From an uncultured Opitutia bacterium (lineage in GTDB: Bacteria; Verrucomicrobiota; Verrucomicrobiia; Opitutales; Coraliomargaritaceae): DNA of 64,000 nucleotides. The first letter of the stretch is position 1. Every line of letters begins with the position of its first letter. The DNA lies in NCBI GenBank assembly GCA_937136395.1, contig CAKZOI010000073.1, forward strand, positions 92,041 through 156,040, given 5' to 3'. Shown in pieces: positions 10,541 through 21,142 of the stretch. A program made the position numbers and the translations under genes. The notes beneath the pieces were generated by a model that saw only the letters and a program-made list of their open reading frames with translations, did not search any database and was not told the origin of the DNA.

Positions 10541-10904
10541 AAACGAGCCCTCCTTCTTGAATACGAACACGCATTTCAAAACGCTGTCCTATGTGAATAT
10601 TGTCACCGACTACTTCAGAGACAAAGACTGGTAAACGCTTCGAGCTCCCCTCAGGTAACACAGCGAGTATACGCCCGACTCCTTTTTCCCATTTAATCTG
10701 AGAATCGATCTGCGCTCGGACTGAGTATGTATTTCCCAGAAAGTCGATCGGCTTCTCTAGAAACTGCTGCGCAGGCAGTGTCTCTAAATTCGAAAATTCA
10801 CCACCACTACAACTACTAAACGTAAGCGCAGCGACGCAAAGCAACGTTCCAGCAAATACTTGCAGTCGCGTATGACTATTTTTGAGGCTTTGAAATAGGG
10901 ACAT
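10515..10904 (-). CDS. Small predicted lipoprotein
   Basis: About 129 residues from ATG 10904 ([19 protein letters not shown]), a start that leaves a 38-bp gap to the ABC gene; an upstream ATG at 10973 would overlap that gene. The signal peptide ends in LTFSSCSGG, a plausible lipobox with the lipidated cysteine in SCSGG. The mature part has beta-rich sequence ([46 protein letters not shown]) resembling an OB-fold pattern, though that is a guess. Lies between an ABCG-like transporter and a secreted repeat protein, all on the minus strand. Confidence 0.7.
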   Translation of the reverse strand: MSLFQSLKNSHTRLQVFAGTLLCVAALTFSSCSGGEFSNLETLPAQQFLEKPIDFLGNTYSVRAQIDSQIKWEKGVGRILAVLPEGSSKRLPVFVSEVVGDNIHIGQRFEMRVRIQEGGLVYVEALRKY

Positions 10905-10942
10905 GAGACGGTATCGGGAAGAAGGAAGGAGAGTTTCAAATG

Positions 10943-12607
10943 TCATACCCATCGTTTCTTCTGGCAACCCCAAAAAACCATTCCCGCACCAATCACAAAG
11001 TGCACCAGCAACACAACTGCCGCCAAAGTGGGAGAAGGTATTGCATCTACATTTTCTAAGCGATACGCATCGTAAAAACGAGTCTCAATCATAGAACCGA
11101 AATAGCCCGCCCAACCCCAATAGGCGTTGATAAATGGACGGCACACCCAGACCAATGCATCGGGTAATGCCAGAACGATACCGGATAGCGGCAATTGAAA
11201 GCCCACTAAATATACGGACAATAAAGATGCCTTTTCCGCAGAGTTGAAAATAGCTGAAAACCCAAGACAGATCGCGGTCATCGATACACAACTCAACACT
11301 AAGACGCCCGCTTGCGGTAGCCACGGCCCGGGAAACTCGCAAACGATCTTCACGAAGAAAGTCATCCACAAGCCCTGCCCCACTGCAATTGCCGACGTAA
11401 ACAAAAGCTTACTCACTGCATAGGCCTTCGGGCTCAAACCCGCAAAGCGCTCCTTCTCATACAAATGACGCTCACCCGCAATTTCACGCGCACCGTTATT
11501 ACTCCCCATCAAGGTCAGCAAGATCACTTGAAACAGAATCAAACCGGTCACTAAAGATGCTGTTTCGAGGGCATCGATCCGAAAACGTAAGTTATCCTGC
11601 ATCTGCTCCAAAAAGCCCACACTCGAGCTCATTCCATTACCACGCAGTTGCGGCAAGCCATCGAGCGCGAAAATAGCCACCAACAAGGGAAAACCAAGCG
11701 TGATGCCAAGCGTCAGCAACCAATAACCACGATCACGCTTAAACAGCACCGCTTTACGTCGCAGTAAAGTCAGTGTCTGGCTGACTGGGTTAGGCATTGA
11801 AAGCGGCACCACTTCTGCTGGGCTTTCGGTCGACTCTGCTGCAGTCTCGCCCGCCTCAGAGGAGGCCCAACGTTCGCGCCATTCAGCGATCGGATGCTCA
11901 TTGAGCTTATCATATAAATGCAAGGCATCGGGTATCGAGAAATACGCATTCAACTCATCCAATGTGCCTTGAAAGACCACCACCCCCGAATAAACGACTG
12001 TGATCCAATCAAAGAACTCCAACTTCGCTAAATTATGGATGATACAAATAAAGCTCTTCTGACGTTCATCACGCAATCGCTGTAGCACCGTCAGAATCTG
12101 ATCCTCTGAACGTGGGTCCAGACCACTCGTCACTTCATCGCATACCATCGTCTCGGGGTCACCCACGAGCTCCAGACCTAAACCCAGCCGACGCAACTGA
12201 CCGCCACTAAGACTATTGACCCGCTTATCGCGATGTTCCGCCAGACCGATACGACCCAAAATCTCTTCCAAGCGCTCCTGCTTTACCGCGGAATCGACAA
12301 CGCACAGATCCAGTGCATAACGTAAGGCTTCTTCAACACGTAATAATTCATGCGCGATACTAAACTGAGGCGCAAACGAAAGCTTTCCCTGTAGATCAGC
12401 ACTATCGCGAATCGGGCTATCACCATACGCCACCGCACCCTCGCTCGGCAAGATGCCAAGCATCGCCTTCATCAATGTCGTTTTACCACAGCCAGAAGGC
12501 CCAATCACCGCATTCAACGCATTTCCCTTAAACCGAGCACTTGCACGATCTAAAATGCGCGTTTTCTGAGCGCCGACTTCGACAGATAGGTCTTTGCAGG
12601 ATAACAT
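10943..12607 (-). CDS. ABCG-type ABC transporter, ATPase fused to permease
   Basis: About 554 residues; start at ATG 12607 ([12 protein letters not shown]) or three codons earlier. The N-terminal nucleotide-binding domain has Walker [10 protein letters not shown], signature [12 protein letters not shown] and Walker [15 protein letters not shown]. After about residue 290 comes an ABC2-type membrane domain with six hydrophobic segments, beginning [22 protein letters not shown]. The ATPase-then-membrane order is that of ABCG half transporters. Substrate unknown. The two genes downstream (lipoprotein, secreted repeat protein) are likely partners. Confidence 0.88.
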   Translation of the reverse strand: MLSCKDLSVEVGAQKTRILDRASARFKGNALNAVIGPSGCGKTTLMKAMLGILPSEGAVAYGDSPIRDSADLQGKLSFAPQFSIAHELLRVEEALRYALDLCVVDSAVKQERLEEILGRIGLAEHRDKRVNSLSGGQLRRLGLGLELVGDPETMVCDEVTSGLDPRSEDQILTVLQRLRDERQKSFICIIHNLAKLEFFDWITVVYSGVVVFQGTLDELNAYFSIPDALHLYDKLNEHPIAEWRERWASSEAGETAAESTESPAEVVPLSMPNPVSQTLTLLRRKAVLFKRDRGYWLLTLGITLGFPLLVAIFALDGLPQLRGNGMSSSVGFLEQMQDNLRFRIDALETASLVTGLILFQVILLTLMGSNNGAREIAGERHLYEKERFAGLSPKAYAVSKLLFTSAIAVGQGLWMTFFVKIVCEFPGPWLPQAGVLVLSCVSMTAICLGFSAIFNSAEKASLLSVYLVGFQLPLSGIVLALPDALVWVCRPFINAYWGWAGYFGSMIETRFYDAYRLENVDAIPSPTLAAVVLLVHFVIGAGMVFWGCQKKRWV

Positions 12608-12658
12608 TCGAAACAAATTAACTTTGCATGCGATACAATGGCTAGCATTTTAATCACT

Positions 12659-13297
12659 ATGTCTCTATTATCCAAAACACTCACATTCGCCCTCTTTAGC
12701 ATGACCCTGCCATCCCTAATGGCCGTCACCGTAGATTCAAAAGGCATCCAAAACAAAGCCATTTTCGGCATCGCCTTTCCTGGTGAAAATCGCGACTACA
12801 TTGCACAAGAAAAGGCAGTCTCATCGATCTCGATGCAGCATTACATTACCACCAGTTTCAACGTATTAGAGCTCAACATCGTCACCAACGGTTCAGCTCT
12901 GGTGAGGATTTATCACAGTCGCGCCATCAAGCCTGGCGAATTTCAAGCAGCATTAAGTGACGGAGTCAGTGCAGGAATCGGCGCCCCGAGTAGTATCATC
13001 CAGCGCCCACTACCACCGAAAGTTCAACAAATGGCCGATCGTGCCAGCGGCGTGGAGGAAGCACTGACCAATTCTACAGTCATCAAAGACTACCCACATG
13101 CCACCCATGCGCATACGGTTGAATACCGAGTCTCTAGCCGCGCTGAACTCCTTGAGCTATACGACGAAATCAGAAAGCATTGGCTCAAAGAGCCCGCCTA
13201 TTTCGAAGCGGGTCAAATCATCGACGAAGAAGACGCGGTCGATCAAGAAATGAAGCCCAGAAGCTTAGGCGGCACCTTATTCACGATCGAGAAGTAA
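12659..13297 (+). CDS. Secreted protein of unknown function
   Basis: About 212 residues from ATG 12659 (MSLLSKTLTFALFSMTLPSLMA, signal peptide); an in-frame ATG 7 codons earlier is less likely. The mature protein has mixed alpha/beta content and ends in an acidic tail (DEEDAVDQEMKPRS). No catalytic motif or known domain was recognised. It is divergent from the ABC transporter with a 51-bp spacer, so the two may share control. Confidence 0.6.
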   Translation: MSLLSKTLTFALFSMTLPSLMAVTVDSKGIQNKAIFGIAFPGENRDYIAQEKAVSSISMQHYITTSFNVLELNIVTNGSALVRIYHSRAIKPGEFQAALSDGVSAGIGAPSSIIQRPLPPKVQQMADRASGVEEALTNSTVIKDYPHATHAHTVEYRVSSRAELLELYDEIRKHWLKEPAYFEAGQIIDEEDAVDQEMKPRSLGGTLFTIEK

Positions 13298-13443
13298 GCA
13301 GCGCATGCACTAAGATTTCCGCAGGTCATCCTCTTTCCTAGAAAATCCCCTGTCCAGCTTTCTCAGGACACATCAGTTTACTTGTATTATGATGGGTATT
13401 TAACCCTATTATTGTGGTGTTCTATGCCGCCTGTGTATGGATC

Positions 13444-13656
13444 GCTCTGAAACCCGCCAGTTCAATACCCCCATGGCGCTGAAACCCGCCAGTTCAATAG
13501 GTTTGAGAGATGCCCTTAAGGGGCGTTTAAGGAATTGGGATGAATAGGCGATAGCATGGTAGATTTTAACGTAGTTTGCTGATGCGGTGGCGCTCGTGAC
13601 CTGCGCCGTTACCTTTGCTGCTCATACGGTGGCGCTCGGGACCTGCGCCGCTACCT
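13444..13656. repeat. Gene-free spacer with two different tandem duplications
   Basis: Bases 13298-13683 hold no credible gene. A 24-bp unit containing CTGAAACCCGCCAGTTCAA occurs at 13444-13467 and 13476-13499 with one mismatch (period 32). A 30-bp GC-rich unit beginning CGGTGGCGCTCG occurs at 13585-13614 and 13627-13656 with two mismatches (period 42). Such units look like small intergenic repeats duplicated in place. Confidence 0.75.
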
Positions 13657-13683
13657 ATGGCGTGGCACCCACGGCGCCCTGCC

Positions 13684-15048
13684 CTATCCAATAAACCGCT
13701 TGATACGGCTTACGACACGTTCCTTGCCCATGACTTCGAGCATTGGTAATAGGTCAGGCCCACCGCCTTGACCGCTCACCGAGTAACGTAAGGACGGGAA
13801 GTAAGCAAAAACCTTTTGCCCTTTGGATTCGGCATGGGCTTCTAGGGATGTCTTCAATGCATCGGCGGTAAAATTGTCGAGGCTTTCGAGTATGGGTAAC
13901 ACTTCGGCGAGCAAGTCTTTAGGATCGGCTTTCTTGGCGATCTTATTGCCCGTTTTCTCGTCCATCGTGTATTCATCTTGGAAGAAATAAGCACAGAGTT
14001 CGCTCATGGTGTCGAGTGAGCGGGCTTTGGGTTGGCAGAGGCCTAATACTGCTTGCAGGTAATCTTCATCTTCGTCTTCAGCGACGACGCCTGCCTGATT
14101 GAGCAAGGGACGCGCGAGGAAAGTAAAGCTCTCTAGGTTGAGCTCGCGAAGATATTCGGCATTGAGTGCAGAGAGTTTTTTCTCGTCGAAGCGTGAGTTA
14201 CCTTTGTTGATTCCGGGGAAGTCGAACAGGTCGATAATCTCTCCGATTTCCATTTTTTCGCGTTCGTCTTTTGGATTCCAACCGAGCAAGGAAATATAGT
14301 TGCGAACCGCAGCGGCGAGAAAACCGCGTTCTTCGTATTCTTCGATGAGTGCACCCTTATCGCGCTTACTCATTTTACCAGAGCCTTCTTCTTTCAAGAT
14401 AAGCGGAATGTGTGCAAACTTGGGTGGTTCAACGCCGAAAGCATTGAACAACTCTACGTGCTTACTGGTATTGGATAAATGGTCTTCTCCTCGGATCACG
14501 TGGGTGATCCCCATGGCGATATCGTCGACGACGTTTACAAAGTGAAACACGGGGCTACCGTCTTTACGCACGAGGACAAAATCTTTCTCTTCGGCCCGTT
14601 CGACGCGACCGCGCACGGCATCTTCAATGACGACTGGCTGGGTCTTTACCTTTTCGATCTCTGCTTTGAGGTATTCATCGTAGGCGGTGTAACGTTCCCC
14701 CTCGAGTTTGAACCAAATCGCGCCGTCTTTCTCGTAAGTGCGACCAGCATCGACGAGTTTTTGTAAATACTCGTCGTAGATGGCTTGGCGTTGGCTTTGA
14801 AAATACGGGCCATACTCACCTCCCGCTTCAGGGCCTTCATCCCAATCGAGCCCCAGCCAGCGCATACCTTCGAGAAGCACTTTGAGCGCTTCGTCGGTAT
14901 TGCGCTCTTTGTCGGTATCTTCGATGCGAAGCACAAAAGTGCCGCCAGTGTGGCGTGCATAGAGCCAATTGAATAAAGCGGTGCGAGCGCTACCAATATG
15001 GAAGAAACCAGTAGGACTCGGAGCAAAACGAACGCGAACTTGTGACAT
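13684..15048 (-). CDS. gltX: Glutamyl-tRNA synthetase
   Basis: 454 residues from ATG 15048 ([14 protein letters not shown]), the normal N-terminus; the frame runs 22 codons further upstream without homology to the family. It charges tRNA-Glu with glutamate. Class I signatures: HIGS at residues 17-20 (the HIGH box) and KMSKRDKG (KMSKS loop) in mid-protein. The catalytic domain and anticodon-binding C-terminus are complete. Because GatCAB is not in the window, discriminating versus non-discriminating type cannot be judged. Confidence 0.95.
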   Translation of the reverse strand: MSQVRVRFAPSPTGFFHIGSARTALFNWLYARHTGGTFVLRIEDTDKERNTDEALKVLLEGMRWLGLDWDEGPEAGGEYGPYFQSQRQAIYDEYLQKLVDAGRTYEKDGAIWFKLEGERYTAYDEYLKAEIEKVKTQPVVIEDAVRGRVERAEEKDFVLVRKDGSPVFHFVNVVDDIAMGITHVIRGEDHLSNTSKHVELFNAFGVEPPKFAHIPLILKEEGSGKMSKRDKGALIEEYEERGFLAAAVRNYISLLGWNPKDEREKMEIGEIIDLFDFPGINKGNSRFDEKKLSALNAEYLRELNLESFTFLARPLLNQAGVVAEDEDEDYLQAVLGLCQPKARSLDTMSELCAYFFQDEYTMDEKTGNKIAKKADPKDLLAEVLPILESLDNFTADALKTSLEAHAESKGQKVFAYFPSLRYSVSGQGGGPDLLPMLEVMGKERVVSRIKRFIG

Positions 15049-15119
15049 AATAAGAAATGGTTTAGAAATAGAGTGCGTAGACGTTCTACGCGAATAAGCA
15101 AAGCAGGCACTCAATAAGC

Positions 15120-15881
15120 ATGTCGAACCGAGTCAACGTTGATCAACTCCTTACCGATTTCCATGCGGCTGCCCAAACTGCTGGTTTTACCGTGAAGTCC
15201 TATGCAACAGTCTTCGCTTACCCGCTATTAGTCGCGACTCGTCGTGCCGGCGACAGAGCGAAGGCGCCAAAGAAAGTTTATCTATCCAGCGGTATTCATG
15301 GCGATGAGCCTGCCCCACCCTTGGCGCTTATCGACTTACTGAACCGCGACGCCCTACCACACGCTCATGACTACATGCTTTTTCCCTGTATGAACCCTAG
15401 CGGACTGGCTGCGGGCACTCGCGAAAACCCACACGGTATCGACTTGAACCGAGATTTCAGTGATTTCCAGTCTGACGAGATACGCGCGCACCGTAATTGG
15501 CTGGATGCTCACTGCAGCTCGCTCGATCTAGCGATCCATCTACACGAAGACTGGGAGGCGACTGGGGCCTATTTCTATGAGTTAAATTTTAACGGGCATC
15601 GCAGTCGTGCAGACGCCATATTGGCTGCAGCAACAAAGTATCTCCCGATTGAGACCGCCACACGAATCGATGGTCACCGAGCACGAAATGGTGTGATACG
15701 ACCACGCTCACTACCGCAGGTGCCTGAGGGTAATCCTGAAGCCATCTACCTCCAGAAACGATACCAAGCGCTGAACTATACGATTGAGACACCCTCAGCA
15801 TTGCCTATCAGCCGCCGCGTCGCCGCATTATCTGCGAGTGCATTGGCGGCGATTAATGGACCAGTTGAACGTCCGCGCTGA
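15120..15881 (+). CDS. M14-family zinc carboxypeptidase/amidase (MpaA-like)
   Basis: 253 residues. Zinc-site motifs of family M14 are present: [12 protein letters not shown] (H and E ligands, HxxE) near residue 58 and [12 protein letters not shown] (third His) near residue 140. The substrate arginine-like motif [13 protein letters not shown] also fits. Relatives include murein tripeptide amidase MpaA and succinylglutamate desuccinylase-like enzymes. There is no signal peptide, so a cytoplasmic role such as peptide recycling is plausible. Divergent from gltX, with 71 bp between starts. Confidence 0.8.
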   Translation: MSNRVNVDQLLTDFHAAAQTAGFTVKSYATVFAYPLLVATRRAGDRAKAPKKVYLSSGIHGDEPAPPLALIDLLNRDALPHAHDYMLFPCMNPSGLAAGTRENPHGIDLNRDFSDFQSDEIRAHRNWLDAHCSSLDLAIHLHEDWEATGAYFYELNFNGHRSRADAILAAATKYLPIETATRIDGHRARNGVIRPRSLPQVPEGNPEAIYLQKRYQALNYTIETPSALPISRRVAALSASALAAINGPVERPR

Positions 15882-15917
15882 AGACATAATGAATGTGTAG
15901 GCCGATGAACATAGACA

Positions 15918-15953
15918 CAAAAAAGGCCCTCAGAGAAATCTAAGGGCCTTTAA
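15918..15953 (-). terminator. Terminator of the tRNA-Gly transcript
   Basis: AAGGCCCT at 15923-15930 pairs with AGGGCCTT at 15943-15950 around a 12-base loop. On the minus strand it is followed by a run of six T, just after the tRNA-Gly 3' end; it may also stop the M14 transcript from the other side. Confidence 0.8.
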
Positions 15954-15958
15954 GAAAA

Positions 15959-16034
<76 letters not shown>

Positions 16035-16099
16035 TTTCGTTGAAGAAGCCGAGAGAATCTATAAGCTTCTTCTTCTGTCAACGCGTTTTTTAAAAAATT

Positions 16100-16966
16100 T
16101 TAATTTTCCAGATCTAGATCGATTATCAGTTTACGGCGAATGGTATCAGGTAACGCGAACAAGTTGTTTTCACGTAGACTGGTCGCCACGTCATCGCCTA
16201 GGAGCACCCGTAAAATAGGCTTCAACTTTGCTTCGTCACGCTTATTGAAAACAACATAAAATGCCAAACGAATGGGATAATCGCCATAGTGAACATTGTC
16301 TTCGGAAGGTCCAAAAGCAGGGCTACCGTTTTGCTCAGAGATCATTATGGCTTTAACTTTATTACTCTTAGGCAGACCTGATGTGATAGCAATAGAGGCA
16401 GGGTTGGTGATGATTTGCTCCTCGACCTCAGTATCCTTGATCATAGTCACATTTTGCTTCATCGCAGTTCCCTTGAAGACCGCATGTTTAAAGAGCTCTA
16501 GTGAAATACTGCCTTTGGCTGGAGCGGCGACAGCCTTAATGTTACGACTACCCCAGCCCGACAAGCCAAGGTCTCCCCATGTGTTGAAGTTAAACTCTTC
16601 ATTGGCTCCATAGATGCCGGCCAAACGCCCAACAGTGATTTCATCGATTGGATTACTCGAATTGACCACGACGACAGCGACGTCATAAGCAAAGGGATAC
16701 AGCGTGAAGTCCTGACGGAGCCGTGAATCGACTTCTGGAACTGCAAGAATCGCCAAATCAATGTCGTCGGATCGGAGGTTATCTAAAGCGGGAAGACTCC
16801 CAATACTTTCAACGTCGAAGGTGATATTATTCTCATCACCATAGGCGGCGAGCGGGGCTTTAATGAACTCAGCAAGTAAATCCGAAGCTGAAATCCGTAT
16901 TTCTTCTGAATGTAACGAACAAGTAGCCAAAGTGACTAGCATTAGACTGAGCGAACGAATTTTCAT
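16100..16966 (-). CDS. Periplasmic PstS-like substrate-binding protein
   Basis: About 288 residues from ATG 16966 (MKIRSLSLMLVTLATCSLHSEE), a signal peptide. The mature part follows the type 2 periplasmic-binding fold used by phosphate-binding proteins: SASDLLAEFIKAPLAAY, NLRSDDIDLAILAVP, LYPFAYDVAVVVVNSSNP and ITVGRLAGIYGANEEFNFNTWGDLG. No permease or ATPase genes are adjacent, so it is an orphan binding protein, perhaps a sensor component. The NtrC-type regulator lies just upstream on the same strand, which hints at a link. Ligand not proven. Confidence 0.75.
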   Translation of the reverse strand: MKIRSLSLMLVTLATCSLHSEEIRISASDLLAEFIKAPLAAYGDENNITFDVESIGSLPALDNLRSDDIDLAILAVPEVDSRLRQDFTLYPFAYDVAVVVVNSSNPIDEITVGRLAGIYGANEEFNFNTWGDLGLSGWGSRNIKAVAAPAKGSISLELFKHAVFKGTAMKQNVTMIKDTEVEEQIITNPASIAITSGLPKSNKVKAIMISEQNGSPAFGPSEDNVHYGDYPIRLAFYVVFNKRDEAKLKPILRVLLGDDVATSLRENNLFALPDTIRRKLIIDLDLEN

Positions 16967-17088
16967 GATATGCAAAATTGTGAGGGGTAAGTTCCAATGA
17001 TGTATGGAGTTACAGTATTTCTGTGCGTGAGACTTCTAGAGTCAAACATCAATCAATGAAACGATTTCAGTAAATCGATTTATACGAG

Positions 17089-18456
17089 TTACTTCTCAAC
17101 ATCCAACTCAGGCCATTGAGTGAGCTTACGGTGGAGCGTGCGGCGACTGATCCCCATCAAATCAGCCGCTTTGGTTCGGTTGCCGTTTGCTTTGATCAAG
17201 GCATTGCGTAGCAAGCGCTTTTCGTTCTCCTCTTTACTAAGGGAGGGGCTACTGCTGACCATTGTTGGAGTATTCAACATTTCAACCACAGCATGATACT
17301 TCGGGTCGAGATCATATTCATTGACCTCACTCCCCCGCTTTAAAACGACAATATTCTCACAGAAATTGCGAAGTTCGCGAATATTGCCCGGCCAACTATA
17401 GGCACGCAATACCTTCAAAGCACCTTCAGTGAGTTGCACCGGATCGACTTCGTTTTCTTCTGCAAAGTAATGAATGTAGTGATTGAGCAAAACCAGCAGG
17501 TCTTCCTCGCGTGCTCGTAATGCTGGCAGGTAAATCGTCACCACATTTAAGCGGTAGAGTAAATCTTCGCGAAACTCGCCGCTTTTTGCCATTTCAGCTA
17601 GATTACGATTGGTCGCACATACCAAGCGGACATCCACTTTGACTGGCTTTGAACTACCTAAGCGCTCAAAGCTGCGCGTTTCCAAAAAGCGCAACAGTTT
17701 CACTTGAGTGGACGCATCAATCTCACCGATTTCATCCAGGAACAGTGTGCCGCCGTCCGCGGCCTCAAATCGGCCAATCCGTCGCTCGCTCGCACCTGTA
17801 AAAGCTCCTTTTTCATGCCCAAATAGCTCACTTTCCAGTAGATTAGCCGCTAAAGCCGCACAATGCACGGGCACGAAAGCTTGTCGTGCGCGGTTACTGT
17901 TCTGGTGAATTGCTTGCGCAATCAGTTCCTTACCTGTGCCTGTTTCGCCCTCAAGCAAAACAGTCGCCTTAGAGGGCGCGACGAGTTTCACCTTATCAAG
18001 CACGTCTACCAAACTCGATGAGTTTCCAACGATACCCTCAAAACTGTATTTCCTGTCGAGACGCTCATGGAGCACGATGTTCTCAGCCTCGATCGAGCGC
18101 GATTGCAAGGCTCGCTTGATCAGAATTTCGAGCTTTTCTAAACTAACAGGTTTCGTGAGGAAATCGAATGCCCCACGGCGCATCGCCTCGACTGCGGTTT
18201 CTACGTTACCATAGGCAGTCATCATAATACAAATGGGACGATTTGGCAAAGTGATCGCTTTATCAATCACCTTCAGCCCAGATTTACCTGCCATGCGTAG
18301 GTCCGTCAAAATGACATCAAACGTCTCCGCTTCCATCAAATTAAAGGCTTCATCAGCACCAGAGGCCATGTAGACCTCATACTCTTCTTCGAGTGCGAGA
18401 CTCAGCCCTTCACGGGTGTTCTTTTCATCATCAACGATTAAAATGGTTGCTGGCAT
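17089..18456 (-). CDS. NtrC-family sigma-54 response regulator
   Basis: About 455 residues from ATG 18456 ([17 protein letters not shown]); ATG 18465 is also possible. Order: receiver domain with phosphoacceptor aspartate in [11 protein letters not shown]+ domain with Walker A GETGTGKE, the sigma-54 contact loop GAFTGA and Walker [12 protein letters not shown], then a Fis-type helix-turn-helix ([21 protein letters not shown]). It activates sigma-54 promoters after phosphorylation. The cognate kinase is not adjacent. Its divergent neighbour is moxR and its downstream neighbour a PstS-like protein. Confidence 0.93.
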   Translation of the reverse strand: MPATILIVDDEKNTREGLSLALEEEYEVYMASGADEAFNLMEAETFDVILTDLRMAGKSGLKVIDKAITLPNRPICIMMTAYGNVETAVEAMRRGAFDFLTKPVSLEKLEILIKRALQSRSIEAENIVLHERLDRKYSFEGIVGNSSSLVDVLDKVKLVAPSKATVLLEGETGTGKELIAQAIHQNSNRARQAFVPVHCAALAANLLESELFGHEKGAFTGASERRIGRFEAADGGTLFLDEIGEIDASTQVKLLRFLETRSFERLGSSKPVKVDVRLVCATNRNLAEMAKSGEFREDLLYRLNVVTIYLPALRAREEDLLVLLNHYIHYFAEENEVDPVQLTEGALKVLRAYSWPGNIRELRNFCENIVVLKRGSEVNEYDLDPKYHAVVEMLNTPTMVSSSPSLSKEENEKRLLRNALIKANGNRTKAADLMGISRRTLHRKLTQWPELDVEK

Positions 18457-18577
18457 ATGAGACATTAAGGCACAACTTGACTTGAAAAGCAATATTCACA
18501 TTGCTATGAAACTGTTCTCTGAATCAGTTGTCAGTGAACGCTTACCAACCGCTAATAATACCATAAATACACGAATA

Positions 18578-19573
18578 ATGAGTGAACCAATAACGACTCC
18601 TGAAACGGACGCTAGAATCAGCGCTGCGACTCAATGGATCCCGCAATTACGTGAAGAAATTGGCAGTGTCATCGTCGGCCAGCACTACCTCGTCGACCGC
18701 TTGCTAGTCGGTCTACTGGCCAATGGTCACGTATTACTTGAAGGTGTGCCTGGGCTGGCAAAGACCTTGAGTATTCGCACACTCGCGACAGCAACAGCCG
18801 CAGACTTCAAACGTATTCAATTCACGCCCGACCTCCTGCCAGCCGACATCATTGGCACACTCATCTATAGCCCTAAAGACAGCACTTTCCACACTCGTAA
18901 AGGCCCCATCTTTGCTAATCTCGTGCTCGCCGATGAAATCAATCGCGCTCCTGCAAAGGTGCAAAGCGCCCTACTCGAAGCCATGCAAGAGCGCCAAGTA
19001 ACTATCGGCGATACGACTTATAAGCTACCAGAGCCTTTCCTAGTGCTAGCGACGGAAAATCCAATAGACCAAGAAGGCACCTACCCACTACCCGAAGCAC
19101 AAGTGGATCGTTTCATGCTCAAGCTCAAGGTTGGCTACCCCACCAAAGCTGACGAACGTGAAATCCTCGACCGCATGTCCTCTACCGCACCGAAGCTTGA
19201 CGTAAATTCTGTGACTACCTTAGAAGCGATTTCTGAGGCACGCAAAGTCGTCAACGATGTCTACGTGGATCCGAAGATCCGCGACTATATTGTAGACCTG
19301 ATCCTTGCGACCCGTGATCCCAAAGCCTACAAGCTAGAGCTGGCTCAATATATTCAATTCGGCGCCAGCCCACGCGCGACGATCAGCTTAACCCTCGCCG
19401 CCAAGGCTTGGGCACTCATGCAAGGTCGCAGCTACGTCATCCCACAAGACGTCAAGGAAATCGGTATGGATGTGCTACGCCACCGCGTGATTCCAAGCTA
19501 CGAAGCCGAAGCTGAAGAGATCACTAGTGAAAGCCTCGTCACTTCGATCTTCGAAACCGTTCCAGTGCCGTAA
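18578..19573 (+). CDS. moxR: MoxR-family AAA+ ATPase
   Basis: 331 residues from ATG 18578 (MSEPITTPETDAR); the frame is open further upstream but overlaps the divergent regulator. Walker A is GVPGLAKT, Walker B LVLADEINRAP, followed by the MoxR pattern LLEAMQERQVTIGD and LATENPIDQEGTYPLPEAQVDRF. MoxR ATPases act as chaperones for VWA-domain partners, inserting metal or assembling complexes. It heads a seven-gene run that ends at batE and fits the aerotolerance (bat) operon layout. Confidence 0.93.
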   Translation: MSEPITTPETDARISAATQWIPQLREEIGSVIVGQHYLVDRLLVGLLANGHVLLEGVPGLAKTLSIRTLATATAADFKRIQFTPDLLPADIIGTLIYSPKDSTFHTRKGPIFANLVLADEINRAPAKVQSALLEAMQERQVTIGDTTYKLPEPFLVLATENPIDQEGTYPLPEAQVDRFMLKLKVGYPTKADEREILDRMSSTAPKLDVNSVTTLEAISEARKVVNDVYVDPKIRDYIVDLILATRDPKAYKLELAQYIQFGASPRATISLTLAAKAWALMQGRSYVIPQDVKEIGMDVLRHRVIPSYEAEAEEITSESLVTSIFETVPVP

Positions 19574-19614
19574 GGAATAGCGCCCCCTTACACATCCCTT
19601 TTCAGCCTTTCAAA

Positions 19615-20526
19615 ATGTCAACAATGTCTCCTTCAGACATCATCAAGAAAGTTCGACGCCTCGAAATCCGCACCCGACAGTTGGTGACGGACTCGGTTAC
19701 CGGTGCCTACCACAGTTCTTTCAAGGGACGCGGCATGGACTTTGAAGAAGTGCGTGAATATGCCATTGGCGATGATGTGCGCACCATTGACTGGAATGTC
19801 AGTGCCAAGATGGATCGTCCCTTCGTGAAAGTCTTTCGCGAAGAGCGAGAACTGACGCTCATGCTACTTGTAGACCTCAGCGCTTCGGGCATTTTTGGAT
19901 CAGTGGAACAAAGTAAACGCGAGCGTGCTGCCGAGATAGCTAGCGTGCTCGCCTTTTCTGCGACACTAAACAACGACAAAGTTGGACTCCTCCTCTACAC
20001 AGATCATGTGGAACACTATATCCCACCCAAAAAAGGTCGCCGGCATGTGCTGCGCACCATTCGCGACATTCTAGTCTTCGAACCAAACGGTAAAGGCACG
20101 AACCACAAAGCCGCCCTCGATTACCTAAATCGTGTGCAAGCTCGTAAGACTGTCGTTTTCCTCATCTCAGACTTCTTAGACAAGCACTCTACACTTCCCA
20201 GCTCTCACTCCCCACTCTTCAACATTCTCGCATTGACGAATCAACGCCATGACCTCGTCAGCATTGCACTGAGCGACCCGCGCGAATCAGAGCTACCCAA
20301 TGTGGGATTGATCACCCTCGAAGACGCCGAAACGGGTGAAATGGTCGAAATCAATACGAACAGTAAAAAAGTTCGTGAGCACTACGCCGCCCTTGCTCGA
20401 GATCGCAGGGCACATTTCGAAAGCAATATGCGTAAGAAGGGCCTCGACTGGATTGAAGCGAGCACCGATCAACCCTATTTACCTGCGCTGCGCCAGCTCT
20501 TTGCCCGTCGTGCTAGCCGACACTAA
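19615..20526 (+). CDS. DUF58 protein of the moxR-bat operon
   Basis: 303 residues (a second ATG at 19624 is equally possible). The DUF58 hallmark F-KGRGMDFEEVREYAIGDDVRTIDWNVSAK is at about residues 36-66, followed by a VWA-like fold (LMLLVDLSASG). No membrane segment. DUF58 proteins are encoded between MoxR and Bat proteins and are assumed to be the MoxR adaptor or partner. Gap to moxR is 41 bp. Confidence 0.9.
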   Translation: MSTMSPSDIIKKVRRLEIRTRQLVTDSVTGAYHSSFKGRGMDFEEVREYAIGDDVRTIDWNVSAKMDRPFVKVFREERELTLMLLVDLSASGIFGSVEQSKRERAAEIASVLAFSATLNNDKVGLLLYTDHVEHYIPPKKGRRHVLRTIRDILVFEPNGKGTNHKAALDYLNRVQARKTVVFLISDFLDKHSTLPSSHSPLFNILALTNQRHDLVSIALSDPRESELPNVGLITLEDAETGEMVEINTNSKKVREHYAALARDRRAHFESNMRKKGLDWIEASTDQPYLPALRQLFARRASRH

Positions 20527-20590
20527 ATGAAACGCTGAAAGCTAACATTTTGAAAAACTGAAACTCATCCCGCCTCCCGTATCTCCACCC

Positions 20591-21142
20591 ATGCTTCTTG
20601 CCCAAACGCCAACACCACAAATGCCACCGCTCCCCGAAGGGCCGTCGCTAGATCGTGTCCGTGGACCGGTAGAGATTCCTCTGCTGGAAACTTGGCAAGT
20701 CCTCACGGCTGGGACAATCGTGCTCGTTGTCAGCATTTTGTTACTCTGGCTTTGCATTCGATATCTGCGCAAAGAAAGCAGCCAAAAGCCACAAATCTCC
20801 CCATCAAAAGTCGCCATTGATGAGCTCAATGCCGCCGCAAAATTAGCCAACGATGACGATCGTTTCGCAGTGCAAGCATCTGCTGCACTGCGCCGTTATT
20901 TTGAAGACGGGCTACACATTCCAAGCTATGGCCGCACGAGTGAAGAGTTCCTACGTAGTTTAAAAGGCAATACACTACTCAACGCTTCATTCAACGAATC
21001 ACTCGAACGCTTTTTTGCACAATGCGACGCTATGAAATTTGCACGCAAATCAAGCAGCACTGAAGAACGGTCCGCACTCATTTCGGCCGCCAAACAACTC
21101 ATTGATATCGCTGACAAAACAAAGGAGAACGCCCCGAAGTGA
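20591..21142 (+). CDS. DUF4381-type single-pass membrane protein
   Basis: 183 residues. After a proline-rich periplasmic start there is one transmembrane helix ([23 protein letters not shown], about residues 36-58), then a cytoplasmic helical domain with [29 protein letters not shown], the pattern of DUF4381 proteins found in bat operons. The stop overlaps the next gene by 4 bp (GTGA), implying coupled translation. The leader TCCCGCCTCCCGTATCTCC resembles the folA leader repeats and has no Shine-Dalgarno sequence. Confidence 0.8.
   Translation: MLLAQTPTPQMPPLPEGPSLDRVRGPVEIPLLETWQVLTAGTIVLVVSILLLWLCIRYLRKESSQKPQISPSKVAIDELNAAAKLANDDDRFAVQASAALRRYFEDGLHIPSYGRTSEEFLRSLKGNTLLNASFNESLERFFAQCDAMKFARKSSSTEERSALISAAKQLIDIADKTKENAPK

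Noticed and set aside
18457..18577. Sigma-54 promoter for moxR under the divergent NtrC-type regulator
   Set aside because: By eye I found no convincing GG-N10-GC (-24/-12) element in the spacer.
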